Assembly: GCA_028692635.1 (NCBI GenBank)
Contig: JAQUWX010000005.1
Coordinates: 19,516-55,823 of the forward strand
Direction: 5' to 3'
Length of the DNA stretch: 36,308 nt
Source of the DNA: Alphaproteobacteria bacterium
GTDB taxonomy: Bacteria > Pseudomonadota > Alphaproteobacteria > UBA9219
Shown here: piece by piece, positions 17,326 to 23,683 of the stretch
Position numbering within the stretch: the first letter of the stretch is position 1
Layout of the letters: every line of letters begins with the position of its first letter
Notes under the pieces: model-generated
The model's input: only the letters and a program-made list of their open reading frames with translations
What the model was told of the DNA's origin: nothing
The model's database searches: none
Program-made: the position numbers and the translations under genes

Positions 17326-17355
17326 ATTAAATCAAATACAAAGAACGCCTGTCAA
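17326..17355 (-). promoter_or_regulatory. Sigma70-like promoter for the candidate RNA
   Basis: Minus strand TTGACA, 18-bp spacer, TTTAAT. It points into the structured stretch and away from tRNA-Ser. Confidence 0.4.
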
Positions 17356-17498
17356 TCGGTTTAAAAAGTGCCCCAAAAAGCCAAAAAACAGCCATTAATC
17401 ATCAAAATAGTGTTTTAAACCCCCAACAAACCAGCTAGATAATCATCCATCAGATAAGTATGTATATGCTAAGAATAATAGAGTATCGAAGCAGTTAC

Positions 17499-17590
17499 GG
17501 AGGGGTGGCCGAGTGGTTGAAGGCGATCGCCTGGAAAGCGGTTATACGGATAAAACTGTATCGTGAGTTCGAATCTCATCCCCTCCGCCA
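17499..17590 (+). tRNA. tRNA-Ser (anticodon GGA)
   Basis: A class II tRNA of 92 nt. The acceptor stem is GGAGGGG paired with CCCCTCC, with discriminator G and encoded CCA (17588-17590). The D-arm is TGGCCGAGTGGTTGAAGGC. Anticodon GGA is at 17533-17535 in CTGGAAA. A long serine-type variable arm (TATACGGATAAAACTGTATC) precedes the T-arm GTTCGAATCTC. It reads UCC/UCU codons. It is the last recognisable core gene before the mobile region. Confidence 0.97.
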
Positions 17591-17597
17591 ATTACCG

Positions 17598-17625
17598 TTA
17601 CAAAACGGGATTCTCCGTTTTGTAA
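17598..17625. repeat. Perfect inverted repeat just after tRNA-Ser
   Basis: TTACAAAACGG (17598-17608), loop GATTCT, CCGTTTTGTAA (17615-17625), beginning 8 bp after the tRNA CCA end. It may end the tRNA transcript, although it has no T-run, or form part of an attachment region. Confidence 0.7.
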
Positions 17626-17746
17626 GCGTGGCACGAAAACGCAAGGAAATGCGGTGTTTTTGCATTTTGCAACTGGACTCCGTGCGCCCCAAATTCACCC
17701 CAAAATACCTTTTTTGCCCTCTCTCTTGGCCACTTCTCTCTGTGGT

Positions 17747-17774
17747 AACTGGACTTTCAGAGAAAAGTCCAGTT
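17747..17774. repeat. Perfect inverted repeat AACTGGACTTT/AAAGTCCAGTT
   Basis: An 11-bp stem with a 6-nt loop. A further copy of AACTGGACT lies at 17671-17679, and AAGTCCAGTT recurs at 22013-22022. Role unknown. Confidence 0.7.
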
Positions 17775-18070
17775 CCTAATCCGTCAATGACTTAGCCCAC
17801 TTTTTCGTTTTCGCTCAAATGGTAGGCGGATGATGCGTATGTTCGTGTTGTGGATTACACAATCCACAAAAAACGGATTTGGGTTAAGGGTTTGGTTAGA
17901 AAGGTGACTTCATAAGACTATTGGTACATAGTTTGCGTCAAGAAGTTCAGCACATCATCTTTGCCGATACCAGACCAAAGGAAGAGGCTATCAGATATTT
18001 GAGCATTCTACTCGGCAGGCCGTCTGCGAGGGGAACAGGCTGGTGATGGTGATTGCAAAAGGAGTTTGTA

Positions 18071-18574
18071 ATGAGTGGGGACAACCTCATCGACCCTAAG
18101 AAGAGAATGGAAGAGCTGTCCGTGGCATACGTTCATGCCGTGGCATCTCATTGTGGCTATGATGCGAATAGGCCACAGGTTGACCATGACAGTGTAGACA
18201 TAATCATCAAAAGTTCTGCCGGGAAAAAACCGAGCATCGATGTTCAATTGAAGGCAACAACAAAAATTGGTGCAAATGGCCCAGACAGTTTTTCCTTCCC
18301 ATTACCCATTAAAAACTACGATGATTTGCGTGGAGATAATATTAATCCGAGAATACTGATCGTCTTGTGTATGCCAAGCCAGCAAGATGACTGGATAATG
18401 CACACAACGGATGAATTAGCTCTACGTAAGTGTGCTTATTGGGTATCATTGCGAGGATTGCCAGACACCACAAACAAGGAATCTGTCAGTATTAATATAC
18501 CTGCAGCCAATGCTTTTTCACCACAAGCATTGAATGATCTCATGCAAAAAGCAGATCGCAGGGAGGATTTATGA
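18071..18574 (+). CDS. DUF4365-like protein with PD-(D/E)XK-type nuclease signature
   Basis: ATG 18071 is chosen over an upstream TTG because a full AAAAGGAG Shine-Dalgarno precedes it by 7 nt; the product is 167 aa. The N-terminal helix RMEELSVAYVHAVASHCGYDA leads to VDHDSVDIIIKSS and then DVQLKATT. This D ... (E/Q)-x-K pattern is that of DUF4365 proteins, which have a restriction-endonuclease-like fold. The later ILIVLCMPSQQDDWIMHTTDE and AYWVSLRGLP also fit DUF4365. The usual Glu of the E-x-K pair is Gln here, which is common in this family. The gene is coupled (ATGA) to the next gene; together they look like a two-gene cargo cassette. A defence role is inference. Confidence 0.8.
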   Translation: MSGDNLIDPKKRMEELSVAYVHAVASHCGYDANRPQVDHDSVDIIIKSSAGKKPSIDVQLKATTKIGANGPDSFSFPLPIKNYDDLRGDNINPRILIVLCMPSQQDDWIMHTTDELALRKCAYWVSLRGLPDTTNKESVSINIPAANAFSPQALNDLMQKADRREDL

Positions 18575-19716
18575 AAACAATCATCACAGATAGAGCTGTT
18601 CTGGAGGAGATTTCTAGCCTTGAATTAAAGGCATATCTTGTAGCGCAAGGATGGATGACTGCAGAAAAAATCAAAGACAAAGCTCTTGTTTTGACGAAGG
18701 AAGGGCTTGGGACCGAATTAATCCTCCCCTTAAGAAAGGATCTTGGGGATTTTGTATTGCGGATGTCCGAACTTCTCTCGACAGTTTCTGAGATTGAAAA
18801 TCGCTCAATGCTGTCTTTGATTGATGACATAAACAAATCTGGCGTTGATGTTCTCAGAGTAAGAATGACCGAAGGAACAGCTGACGGAACAATCCCGCTC
18901 TCTGCAACAACTGATGTTTTTTATAACTCAAGAGAAATGCTTTTAGCTGCAGCTTGTGCTGCCAAAAGACCGAGCAAGGTTTTTGGAACAAAGAAAAGTG
19001 AAGAAGCTTATGATTACTTAAAAAAAGTGCGCGTTGGCCAGACTGAATATGGAAGCTTCATTTTGACATTTCTATCCCCTGTCGCACCAAAACTTACCCC
19101 AGATCAACCAACATTTGATGGTATGGAGGTTGAGGAAGACCCCTTTGAGCGATTGACAACAAAAACACTACTAAGGGGGCTCAATGCAGCGAAAGACGCT
19201 GCTATAGGAGCCTTATCTGATGGAGGCATAGCCGCTTTCGAGAATGCCGTGTCTTTTGGGGTTAGCGCCAATTTATGTGATGCAATCTCAAATATTGTTA
19301 ACAGCGCAGGCAAAGCTGAAATTTCATTGACTTGGGCCAAAACTCGACCCGTTTTAAAGCAGACAATGAAGAACGTTGTGAGTTTTGATCGTCAAACGGT
19401 TGAAGTGATCGCCGAAGCAGCGCGAAATTTCAGGCGCTCAGAACCTTTGCTTAACCAACCCATTACTGGTTGGGTTTATCAATTACGCCAAGAACAAAGC
19501 GGCGATCCCGAGGGGACAATTAGAATTTCAACCACCATCAATGAAAAACCAAGAAAATTAAAGATTACTCTTTCGACAGAAGATTACCATCAGGCTGCCG
19601 TCGCTCATAATAGCGGAAAGCACATTTCTTTGGAGGGCGATCTCTATCTACAGGGGAAAGCAACGGAACTGCGCAATCCAAGAAATCTCGTCGTAATAGA
19701 TCAAGACGACGACTAA
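18571..19716 (+). CDS. Unnamed 381-aa protein paired with the DUF4365-like gene
   Basis: I do not recognise a named family. The N-terminal third contains ELKAYLVAQGW, TELILPLRKDLGDFVLRMSELLSTVSEIE and SGVDVLRVRM. Next come DGTIPLSATTDVFYNSREMLLAAACAAKRP and a conserved-looking KVRVGQTEYGSFILTFLSPV. Residues of about 300-375 are predicted beta-rich and end in ISLEGDLYLQGKATELRNPRNLVVI, an OB-fold-like strand pattern. No signal peptide, membrane helix or Walker motif is seen. The protein is soluble and probably cytoplasmic. The start overlaps the DUF4365-like stop by 4 bp, so the two products are made together, consistent with a nuclease plus sensor or scaffold. Confidence 0.75.
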   Translation: MKTIITDRAVLEEISSLELKAYLVAQGWMTAEKIKDKALVLTKEGLGTELILPLRKDLGDFVLRMSELLSTVSEIENRSMLSLIDDINKSGVDVLRVRMTEGTADGTIPLSATTDVFYNSREMLLAAACAAKRPSKVFGTKKSEEAYDYLKKVRVGQTEYGSFILTFLSPVAPKLTPDQPTFDGMEVEEDPFERLTTKTLLRGLNAAKDAAIGALSDGGIAAFENAVSFGVSANLCDAISNIVNSAGKAEISLTWAKTRPVLKQTMKNVVSFDRQTVEVIAEAARNFRRSEPLLNQPITGWVYQLRQEQSGDPEGTIRISTTINEKPRKLKITLSTEDYHQAAVAHNSGKHISLEGDLYLQGKATELRNPRNLVVIDQDDD

Positions 19717-19750
19717 TTGAACCTGTCGTTCAGATTGTGCTTGTTATTTT

Positions 19751-20149
19751 TTACAAGCCCGTTTGATTTTCTAGAGAAAACTTCGTCTGCTCGTCCCAGC
19801 CCAAAGATGTCAGATTGTATAAATGCTGCAGCGTCAGATAGCGCGGCTGGGTGTTTTCGAGAATGGCTTCGACGATGGTTGGAGCGAGGAACGTGAGCGA
19901 AAGTTGACGCAGCACATAGGCATCATCCTGCCGGTTTTTACGGGCGAAGTGTGTGATGCTGTCATAAGGGCCGCTTTCAATTTCCTTTCGCCACAAATGC
20001 GCCCGCACGAGAGCCTTTTGCATTGTCTGCAATTGTGGCGTTGCGCCTGCGGCTGGCGTTGTCGCGCCGTCGGGCGTGATCAAATATTTCCGTCCCGCGC
20101 GGCGTCTCGGTTTAAGCGGCAGGAGGATAACAATCGTGTCCGTGTTCAT
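19751..20149 (-). CDS. ParB-HTH-like protein, serine-recombinase accessory
   Basis: A 132-aa basic protein. The central segment HFARKNRQDDAYVLRQLSLTFLAPTIVEAILE resembles the DNA-binding helix-turn-helix of ParB/KorB-type proteins (pattern YVxRxLxLxxLAPxIVEAI). The following YLTLQHLYNLTSLGWDEQ fits the end of the same motif. Its start lies 38 bp inside the recombinase 3' end, so it is co-expressed with it. Genes of this type accompany large serine recombinases and DUF2924 in Alphaproteobacteria; I infer a role in recombinase control or directionality. Its 3' end faces the 381-aa gene, with 34 bp between them. Confidence 0.75.
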   Translation of the reverse strand: MNTDTIVILLPLKPRRRAGRKYLITPDGATTPAAGATPQLQTMQKALVRAHLWRKEIESGPYDSITHFARKNRQDDAYVLRQLSLTFLAPTIVEAILENTQPRYLTLQHLYNLTSLGWDEQTKFSLENQTGL

Positions 20150-21497
20150 TTTGCTGCGCTTCCGTGACCCATTGAGCTAGAATGTTTTTCTTAAGGTGTA
20201 ATTTTACGCCGTCCTCGGAAACTTCGATCCGTTCGAGGATTTGCATGAGCAGCTTGCGTTGCTCCGGAATAAAGAGTTCTTCCCAAAGAGCATCGAAACT
20301 CTGGAGTTCCTTGCGCACAAGGCGTTCGCGGTCGCTCTTTGTAACCGTGGGCTTCCCTTTGTCCCTTTCGCTCATGCAGTGAGCAATCATCGCGATCAAT
20401 TCAGGCGTTTTGAAAGCCGCCTTGATTTGATAGAGAACCGCGCTTTCCAGTTCTTGGGCAGGAAGCGAGCGAATGGAACAGGCTTCGCGTCCGTTTCTGA
20501 GCGACTTGACACAAACATAATAGCGATAGGAAACGCCGCGCGCGCGAATGCTCGTGCAGGAGGGCGTCATGGCCGAGCCGCAGCACCCGCACCATACAAT
20601 GCCGCGCAGAAGCGCCGGTTGGCGCACACGGCTTGCATTGCCCCGTTTTTGGGGTGCTTGGGCGAGAATTTTGTGCGCGGCATCCCAAAGTGGCGGATCA
20701 ACGATGGCCGAGTGCTCGCCGGGATAAGATTTTCCTTTGTGGACGGCCTCGCCCAGATACACCCGATTGTGCAGGATCCGGTAAATATACTGTTTGTCGA
20801 GAGGCTTCCCTTCGTGGCGACGACCGCCTTGTGTTGTCCACGCCTTCTTTGTGTAACCAACGGCGTTAAGTTGCCGGATGATCCCGACGCAGGATTCCGT
20901 CTGCGTGAATGACTCAAAAATCTCCCGCACAAGCGGGGCTTCCATAGGATTGATCACCAACTTGCGGCTGACCACATCATAACCCAACGGAGGGCAACCG
21001 CCCATCCACATGCCTTTGCGGCGGCTTGCAGCGAATTTGTCGCGGATGCGTTCGCTGATAACTTCACGCTCGAATTGTGCGAAGGACAGAAGGATGTTGA
21101 GTATCAGCCTTCCCATCGACGTTGTGGTGTTAAAAGATTGCGTGATGCTGACGAAGGTCACCTTGTGGCGGTCAAACACTTCGACCATCTTCACGAAGTC
21201 CATAAGAGAGCGCGACAGGCGGTCGATTTTGTAAACGACCACGATATCGATCATGCCGCGTTCGATGTCTTCCATCAATTTTTTGAGGGCTGGGCGCTCC
21301 AGCGTGCCGCCCGAAAAGCCACCATCGTCATAACTGGCAGGCAAGACCGTCCAGCCTTCAGCCTTTTGGCTGAGGATATATGCCTCGCAGGCCTCGCGCT
21401 GAGCGTCGAGGCTGTTGAATTCCATGTCTAGGCCTTCTTCCGAAGACTTGCGCGTGTAAATCGCGCAGCGGACGCGGGGCTTTACGACATCTTTCAT
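20112..21497 (-). CDS. Large serine recombinase (site-specific integrase/excisionase)
   Basis: A 461-aa member of the large serine recombinase group. The resolvase domain has the catalytic Ser18 in IYTRKSSEEG, the Arg-rich YKIDRLSRSLMDF, and SFAQFEREVISERIRDK. The recombinase domain follows (GGCPPLGYDV, YTKKAWTTQGG), then a zinc ribbon with CGCCGSAM and YYVCVKS-NGREACS, and a C-terminal coiled segment. Catalytic residues are intact, so it is probably active. Its ATG overlaps the DUF2924 stop (ATGA). It is the only integrase-like gene in the window and so the probable integrase of the element. Confidence 0.93.
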   Translation of the reverse strand: MKDVVKPRVRCAIYTRKSSEEGLDMEFNSLDAQREACEAYILSQKAEGWTVLPASYDDGGFSGGTLERPALKKLMEDIERGMIDIVVVYKIDRLSRSLMDFVKMVEVFDRHKVTFVSITQSFNTTTSMGRLILNILLSFAQFEREVISERIRDKFAASRRKGMWMGGCPPLGYDVVSRKLVINPMEAPLVREIFESFTQTESCVGIIRQLNAVGYTKKAWTTQGGRRHEGKPLDKQYIYRILHNRVYLGEAVHKGKSYPGEHSAIVDPPLWDAAHKILAQAPQKRGNASRVRQPALLRGIVWCGCCGSAMTPSCTSIRARGVSYRYYVCVKSLRNGREACSIRSLPAQELESAVLYQIKAAFKTPELIAMIAHCMSERDKGKPTVTKSDRERLVRKELQSFDALWEELFIPEQRKLLMQILERIEVSEDGVKLHLKKNILAQWVTEAQQNEHGHDCYPPAA

Positions 21498-21955
21498 GCC
21501 GCTGCCTCCTTGGAACTACCGTCATCGCGTTCTTGCCGCAGACCAAAGAATACGGGGCCGTTCCAATGCGTGCCGGTAATGTCGCGGGCGATGGCTGTGA
21601 GCGAATTCCATTTGCGTCCGGCATATTCAAATCCGTTTCCAAGAACGATTGCCTCGTATCGTTCTCCACGCCATTCGCGCACAAGGCGCGTTCCAGCGAC
21701 AGGGATCTTTGCGGGAGCCACACGTCTTTTTGTTTTTGCTCCTTTGGCTTCGGCAAGAAGGTCGTTCAAGCGATTTTCAGCTTTGTTGGATAATCCGCCG
21801 TAGGTCAGTTCCTGAATGCGATAGGCCAAAGCATGAGCCATAAAACCACGTCTGTAAGGCGGCGGCTCGACTTGATAGTAATCCCGCCAAAGCTGCTTGA
21901 GTTCGGCGAAGCTCTTGTCCTGTAGTTCCTTGATCTGGCGCATAATAGGCGTCAT
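21494..21955 (-). CDS. DUF2924 family protein
   Basis: A 153-aa protein of the DUF2924 family, often encoded directly upstream of serine recombinases in Alphaproteobacteria. Typical blocks are LKQLWRDYYQVEPPPYRRGFMAHALAYRIQELTYGGL, then GTRLVREWRGERYEAIVLGNGFEYAGRKWNSLTAIARDITGTHWNGPVFFGL. The second half is a DNA-related RAMA-like winged segment. It overlaps its neighbours on both sides by 4 bp (ATGA), so it is translated as part of the recombinase operon. Function is unknown; an accessory role to recombination is inferred from context. Confidence 0.9.
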   Translation of the reverse strand: MTPIMRQIKELQDKSFAELKQLWRDYYQVEPPPYRRGFMAHALAYRIQELTYGGLSNKAENRLNDLLAEAKGAKTKRRVAPAKIPVAGTRLVREWRGERYEAIVLGNGFEYAGRKWNSLTAIARDITGTHWNGPVFFGLRQERDDGSSKEAAA

Positions 21956-22143
21956 TGCATGCTCTCTCTAGGCGTTTTCTTTTCGCCCACACACACGCTT
22001 CCTTCCGCTGAGAAGTCCAGTTCTTCAGCGCAGTATTTTCTGTTTTCTCTCGCTATTTTGCGCAGAATAGCTACGGCCAACAAATCGGCGACAACGTAGA
22101 GATGTTTCTTTTTCGATGAAGTATCCATGGGCGGACGCGACAC
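21952..22143 (-). CDS. Small protein of unknown function in the recombinase operon
   Basis: Up to 63 aa with a GTG start at 22143, or 58 aa from ATG 22128 (MDTSSKKKHLYVVADLLAVAILRKIA). It has a plausible amphipathic helix followed by an acidic stretch. The stop overlaps the DUF2924 start (ATGA), the main reason to believe it. No Shine-Dalgarno is visible, and it overlaps another possible 40-aa reading frame (22025-22147) that is coupled to the gene before. I do not recognise a family. Confidence 0.45.
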   Translation of the reverse strand: MSRPPMDTSSKKKHLYVVADLLAVAILRKIARENRKYCAEELDFSAEGSVCVGEKKTPRESMQ

Positions 22144-22146
22144 GCA

Positions 22147-22236
22147 TCAAAGCCCAGTCCAGATTGTCTTCCACCAGCGCCATTGTTGGCGCAGGGCGCG
22201 GGAGATGCTGCGACGGATGCGCTCGAACAGGTTCAT
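22147..22236 (-). CDS. 29-residue basic, Trp-rich micro-ORF
   Basis: Begins ATG at 22236, overlapping the stop of the 76-aa gene (ATGA), and encodes 29 residues. The first half is MNLFERIRRSISRALRQQ; the rest contains four Trp, with WRWWK at its centre. The product would be a cationic amphipathic peptide, perhaps membrane- or nucleic-acid-binding. Evidence is limited to the coupled start and composition, so it may be spurious. Confidence 0.35.
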   Translation of the reverse strand: MNLFERIRRSISRALRQQWRWWKTIWTGL

Positions 22237-22463
22237 GCCCGCCCCGCGACGCGTTCGGATGGATGCGGCGCGCGCATGGCCAACGCGATAAAGGCATCAA
22301 GGTGCGCGTCATGGGCGCGCGCGATGGCTTTGTGATAGGTGTCGACGGCGAGTTCGGCGACTTCAAGGGCTTCGTCGGTGCGGCCTTGGCGCACGAGGTT
22401 CAGAGTCTCGCGCACGCAGCGGTGCGCCATGTCCATGTAAAGCTGGGAAACGACGGGGATCAT
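22233..22463 (-). CDS. Small helical protein of unknown function, first gene of the recombinase operon
   Basis: A 76-aa, probably all-helical protein (LYMDMAHRCVRETLNLVRQGRTDEALEVAELAVDTYHKAIARAHDAHLDAFIALAMRAPHP). The pattern resembles a single TPR-like or four-helix fragment, but I name no family. A clear AAGGAG lies 7 nt before ATG 22463. The promoter upstream has TTGACA, 17 bp, TAGGTT, with an operator copy over the -10. It is the promoter-proximal gene of the leftward operon that runs through DUF2924 and the recombinase. Confidence 0.7.
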   Translation of the reverse strand: MIPVVSQLYMDMAHRCVRETLNLVRQGRTDEALEVAELAVDTYHKAIARAHDAHLDAFIALAMRAPHPSERVAGRA

Positions 22464-22513
22464 AGCAATTCTCCTTGGGAAAAATGGGGCGGTACAGGCC
22501 GCCTAATCCCAAG

Positions 22514-22574
22514 AACCTATCCAAATAGGCATGGTCTGTCAATAAAAAGCGGAAACCAATCCTTTTTGGATAGG
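22514..22574 (-). promoter_or_regulatory. Promoter of the recombinase operon with two repressor-type operators
   Basis: On the minus strand, TTGACA (22537-22542), 17-bp spacer, TAGGTT (22514-22519). One operator-like site, CCTATCCAAATAGG (22516-22529, plus-strand reading), covers the -10 and the end of the spacer. A second, ATCC-TTTTT-GGAT (22559-22571), lies just upstream of the -35. Both match the WATCC-N5-GGATW family found at the CI/Cro switch at 24.1 kb. Confidence 0.6.
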
Positions 22575-22578
22575 TTTA

Positions 22579-23235
22579 TTACGCCCTCAATGCCCGTTTT
22601 CTTACATATGGGCCGTCTTCCTCATCATCGGCATCAAGCGCTGGAAGAGCCGCCCAGAGCATTTCAAAGGTCTGTTTCAGACCTTTCGCCAGCATGGGGG
22701 AGCGTGCCAACAGAAGGCGGTCAGGGCCGATCATCTGCGCGACCGTCGATCCATAAACGATCTGAAGCGGAAGCGGCGTGAAATTCGCAGGAGCGACGCG
22801 TACCGGCGATTCGGCATCCTGCTTGTGGCAGATGGCGCGATAGGCAAATCCGGCATCACGTAGCGCTGAGCAATAGCCGATGAGTTCGGGAGAAAAAAGA
22901 CATGGCGTGTTGCCGCACAAAAACAAGGCTTCTGCACCTTCCTGCCCGCGCAAATGTGTGTGTATGTCCTCGAACATGTGGGCGATTGCGCTTTCACCAT
23001 CCAAGATCAAATGATCTTTTTCCCGCAATGCAACACCGCGCCCACCGATGAATTCGACTTTTTCTCCGAGGTAGGACAGCAGAGCGGTTTCCGTCTTTTG
23101 TTGCAGCTTGTTTATGCCCCCCAGCTCAAACTGACGGATCGACGTGAGGGCAGCACCGGATTCCTTCGCAAGATCGTCTTGCGAGATATTCAGGAGCGCA
23201 CGAGCGGCGCGGAGTTGGTCAGGGGTGAGTGCCAT
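22579..23235 (-). CDS. XRE-type transcriptional regulator with C-terminal domain of unknown function
   Basis: A 218-aa protein. Residues about 5-58 form a helix-turn-helix of the XRE type (LRAARALLNISQDDLAKESGAALTSIRQFELGG, then LLSYLGEKVEFIGGRGVALREK). The C-terminal 150 residues contain ALFLCGNTPCLFSPELIGYCSALRDAGFAYRAIC and PLQIVYGSTVAQMIGPDRLLLARSP, a compact alpha/beta domain I cannot name; it may sense a ligand. It is divergent from the 98-aa gene at 23384 with an inverted repeat between them, suggesting that it controls that intergenic region. Confidence 0.85.
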   Translation of the reverse strand: MALTPDQLRAARALLNISQDDLAKESGAALTSIRQFELGGINKLQQKTETALLSYLGEKVEFIGGRGVALREKDHLILDGESAIAHMFEDIHTHLRGQEGAEALFLCGNTPCLFSPELIGYCSALRDAGFAYRAICHKQDAESPVRVAPANFTPLPLQIVYGSTVAQMIGPDRLLLARSPMLAKGLKQTFEMLWAALPALDADDEEDGPYVRKRALRA

Positions 23236-23254
23236 GTTATGCTTCCCGTATCAT

Positions 23255-23275
23255 TAATGCTCAATTTCCGCATTA
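23255..23275. promoter_or_regulatory. Inverted repeat between divergent genes, candidate operator
   Basis: TAATGC (23255-23260) and GCATTA (23270-23275) are separated by 9 bp, giving half-site centres 15 bp apart. The site lies 20 bp upstream of the XRE regulator at 23235 and differs from the ATCC/GGAT operator family, so it probably binds another protein, perhaps that regulator. Confidence 0.45.
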
Positions 23276-23383
23276 TTCATGCCGAAAGTCAAGATTTTTG
23301 TTGATTTTTTCGTTAATTTCTGGTATCTTTCAACCCATGCTTGCAACATTTTGGTAGAGATCATTCTTCGGCGGAAGATTTTT

Positions 23384-23680
23384 ATGAGCAATTCCAATGT
23401 AATAGTGTCCCTCATTTTCGAGGAAATGGCGGACGAAGAAAACCTGTTTACCCCCGGCCAACAAGGCTTCATCGCGGGATTGTATCGGCAGATTGATGAC
23501 GATCAGGTAAAGATTTTAGAGGGCATTATCCTCTCCCGCGCGGAGCGGCTCCAATGCAGCTCTCTGCTTTTGCGCATGGCTTTTGTCAATTTTTATCAGA
23601 TCGATGAATTGAAAGAATTGCCTCGTGATCATTTCAAAGAGGCTATTATGTACCTGACGCATTTCAAGGGCGTGAATTGA
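23384..23680 (+). CDS. Small phage-type protein of unknown function (98 aa)
   Basis: ATG 23384 (MSNSNVIVSLIFEEM) is chosen because GGAAG precedes it and the upstream in-frame part is AT-rich and non-protein-like. The protein is mostly helical: FTPGQQGFIAGLYRQIDDDQVKILEGIILSRAERLQ, ending LPRDHFKEAIMYLTHF. The end weakly recalls the C-terminal helix of phage antirepressor proteins (LP-x3-F-xEAI-x2-L), which is not enough for a call. It is convergent with the CI-like gene, 3 bp apart. Confidence 0.6.
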   Translation: MSNSNVIVSLIFEEMADEENLFTPGQQGFIAGLYRQIDDDQVKILEGIILSRAERLQCSSLLLRMAFVNFYQIDELKELPRDHFKEAIMYLTHFKGVN

Positions 23681-23683
23681 AGC

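Larger units (their letters stand above)
17061..17498. other. Gene-free 438-bp stretch before tRNA-Ser
   Basis: No protein-coding frame is supported here. On the minus strand it holds a sigma70-like promoter, several hairpins and a possible U-tract terminator, described separately as a candidate RNA. The part nearest the tRNA (about 17360-17498) is AT-rich and probably contains the tRNA promoter; I see no other feature in it. Confidence 0.5.
17591..18070. other. Gene-free 480-bp stretch at the left edge of the element
   Basis: No convincing coding frame. It holds two perfect 11-bp palindromic hairpins, TTACAAAACGG/CCGTTTTGTAA (17598-17625) and AACTGGACTTT/AAAGTCCAGTT (17747-17774), plus a third AACTGGACT at 17671-17679. 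The rest shows nothing I can name. It most likely contains the junction between host and element. Confidence 0.5.

Noticed and set aside
17460-17795. 111-aa open frame on the plus strand
   Set aside because: It runs straight through tRNA-Ser and the hairpin after it; the tRNA explains the sequence.
20241-20912. 223-aa open frame on the plus strand
   Set aside because: Antisense to the serine recombinase, whose catalytic and zinc motifs are all present.
22025-22366. 113-aa frame on the minus strand
   Set aside because: It overlaps the 76-aa gene and the micro-ORF in another frame; only its last 40 codons, from a TGATG junction at 22147, could be real, and they conflict with the 63-aa frame coupled to DUF2924.
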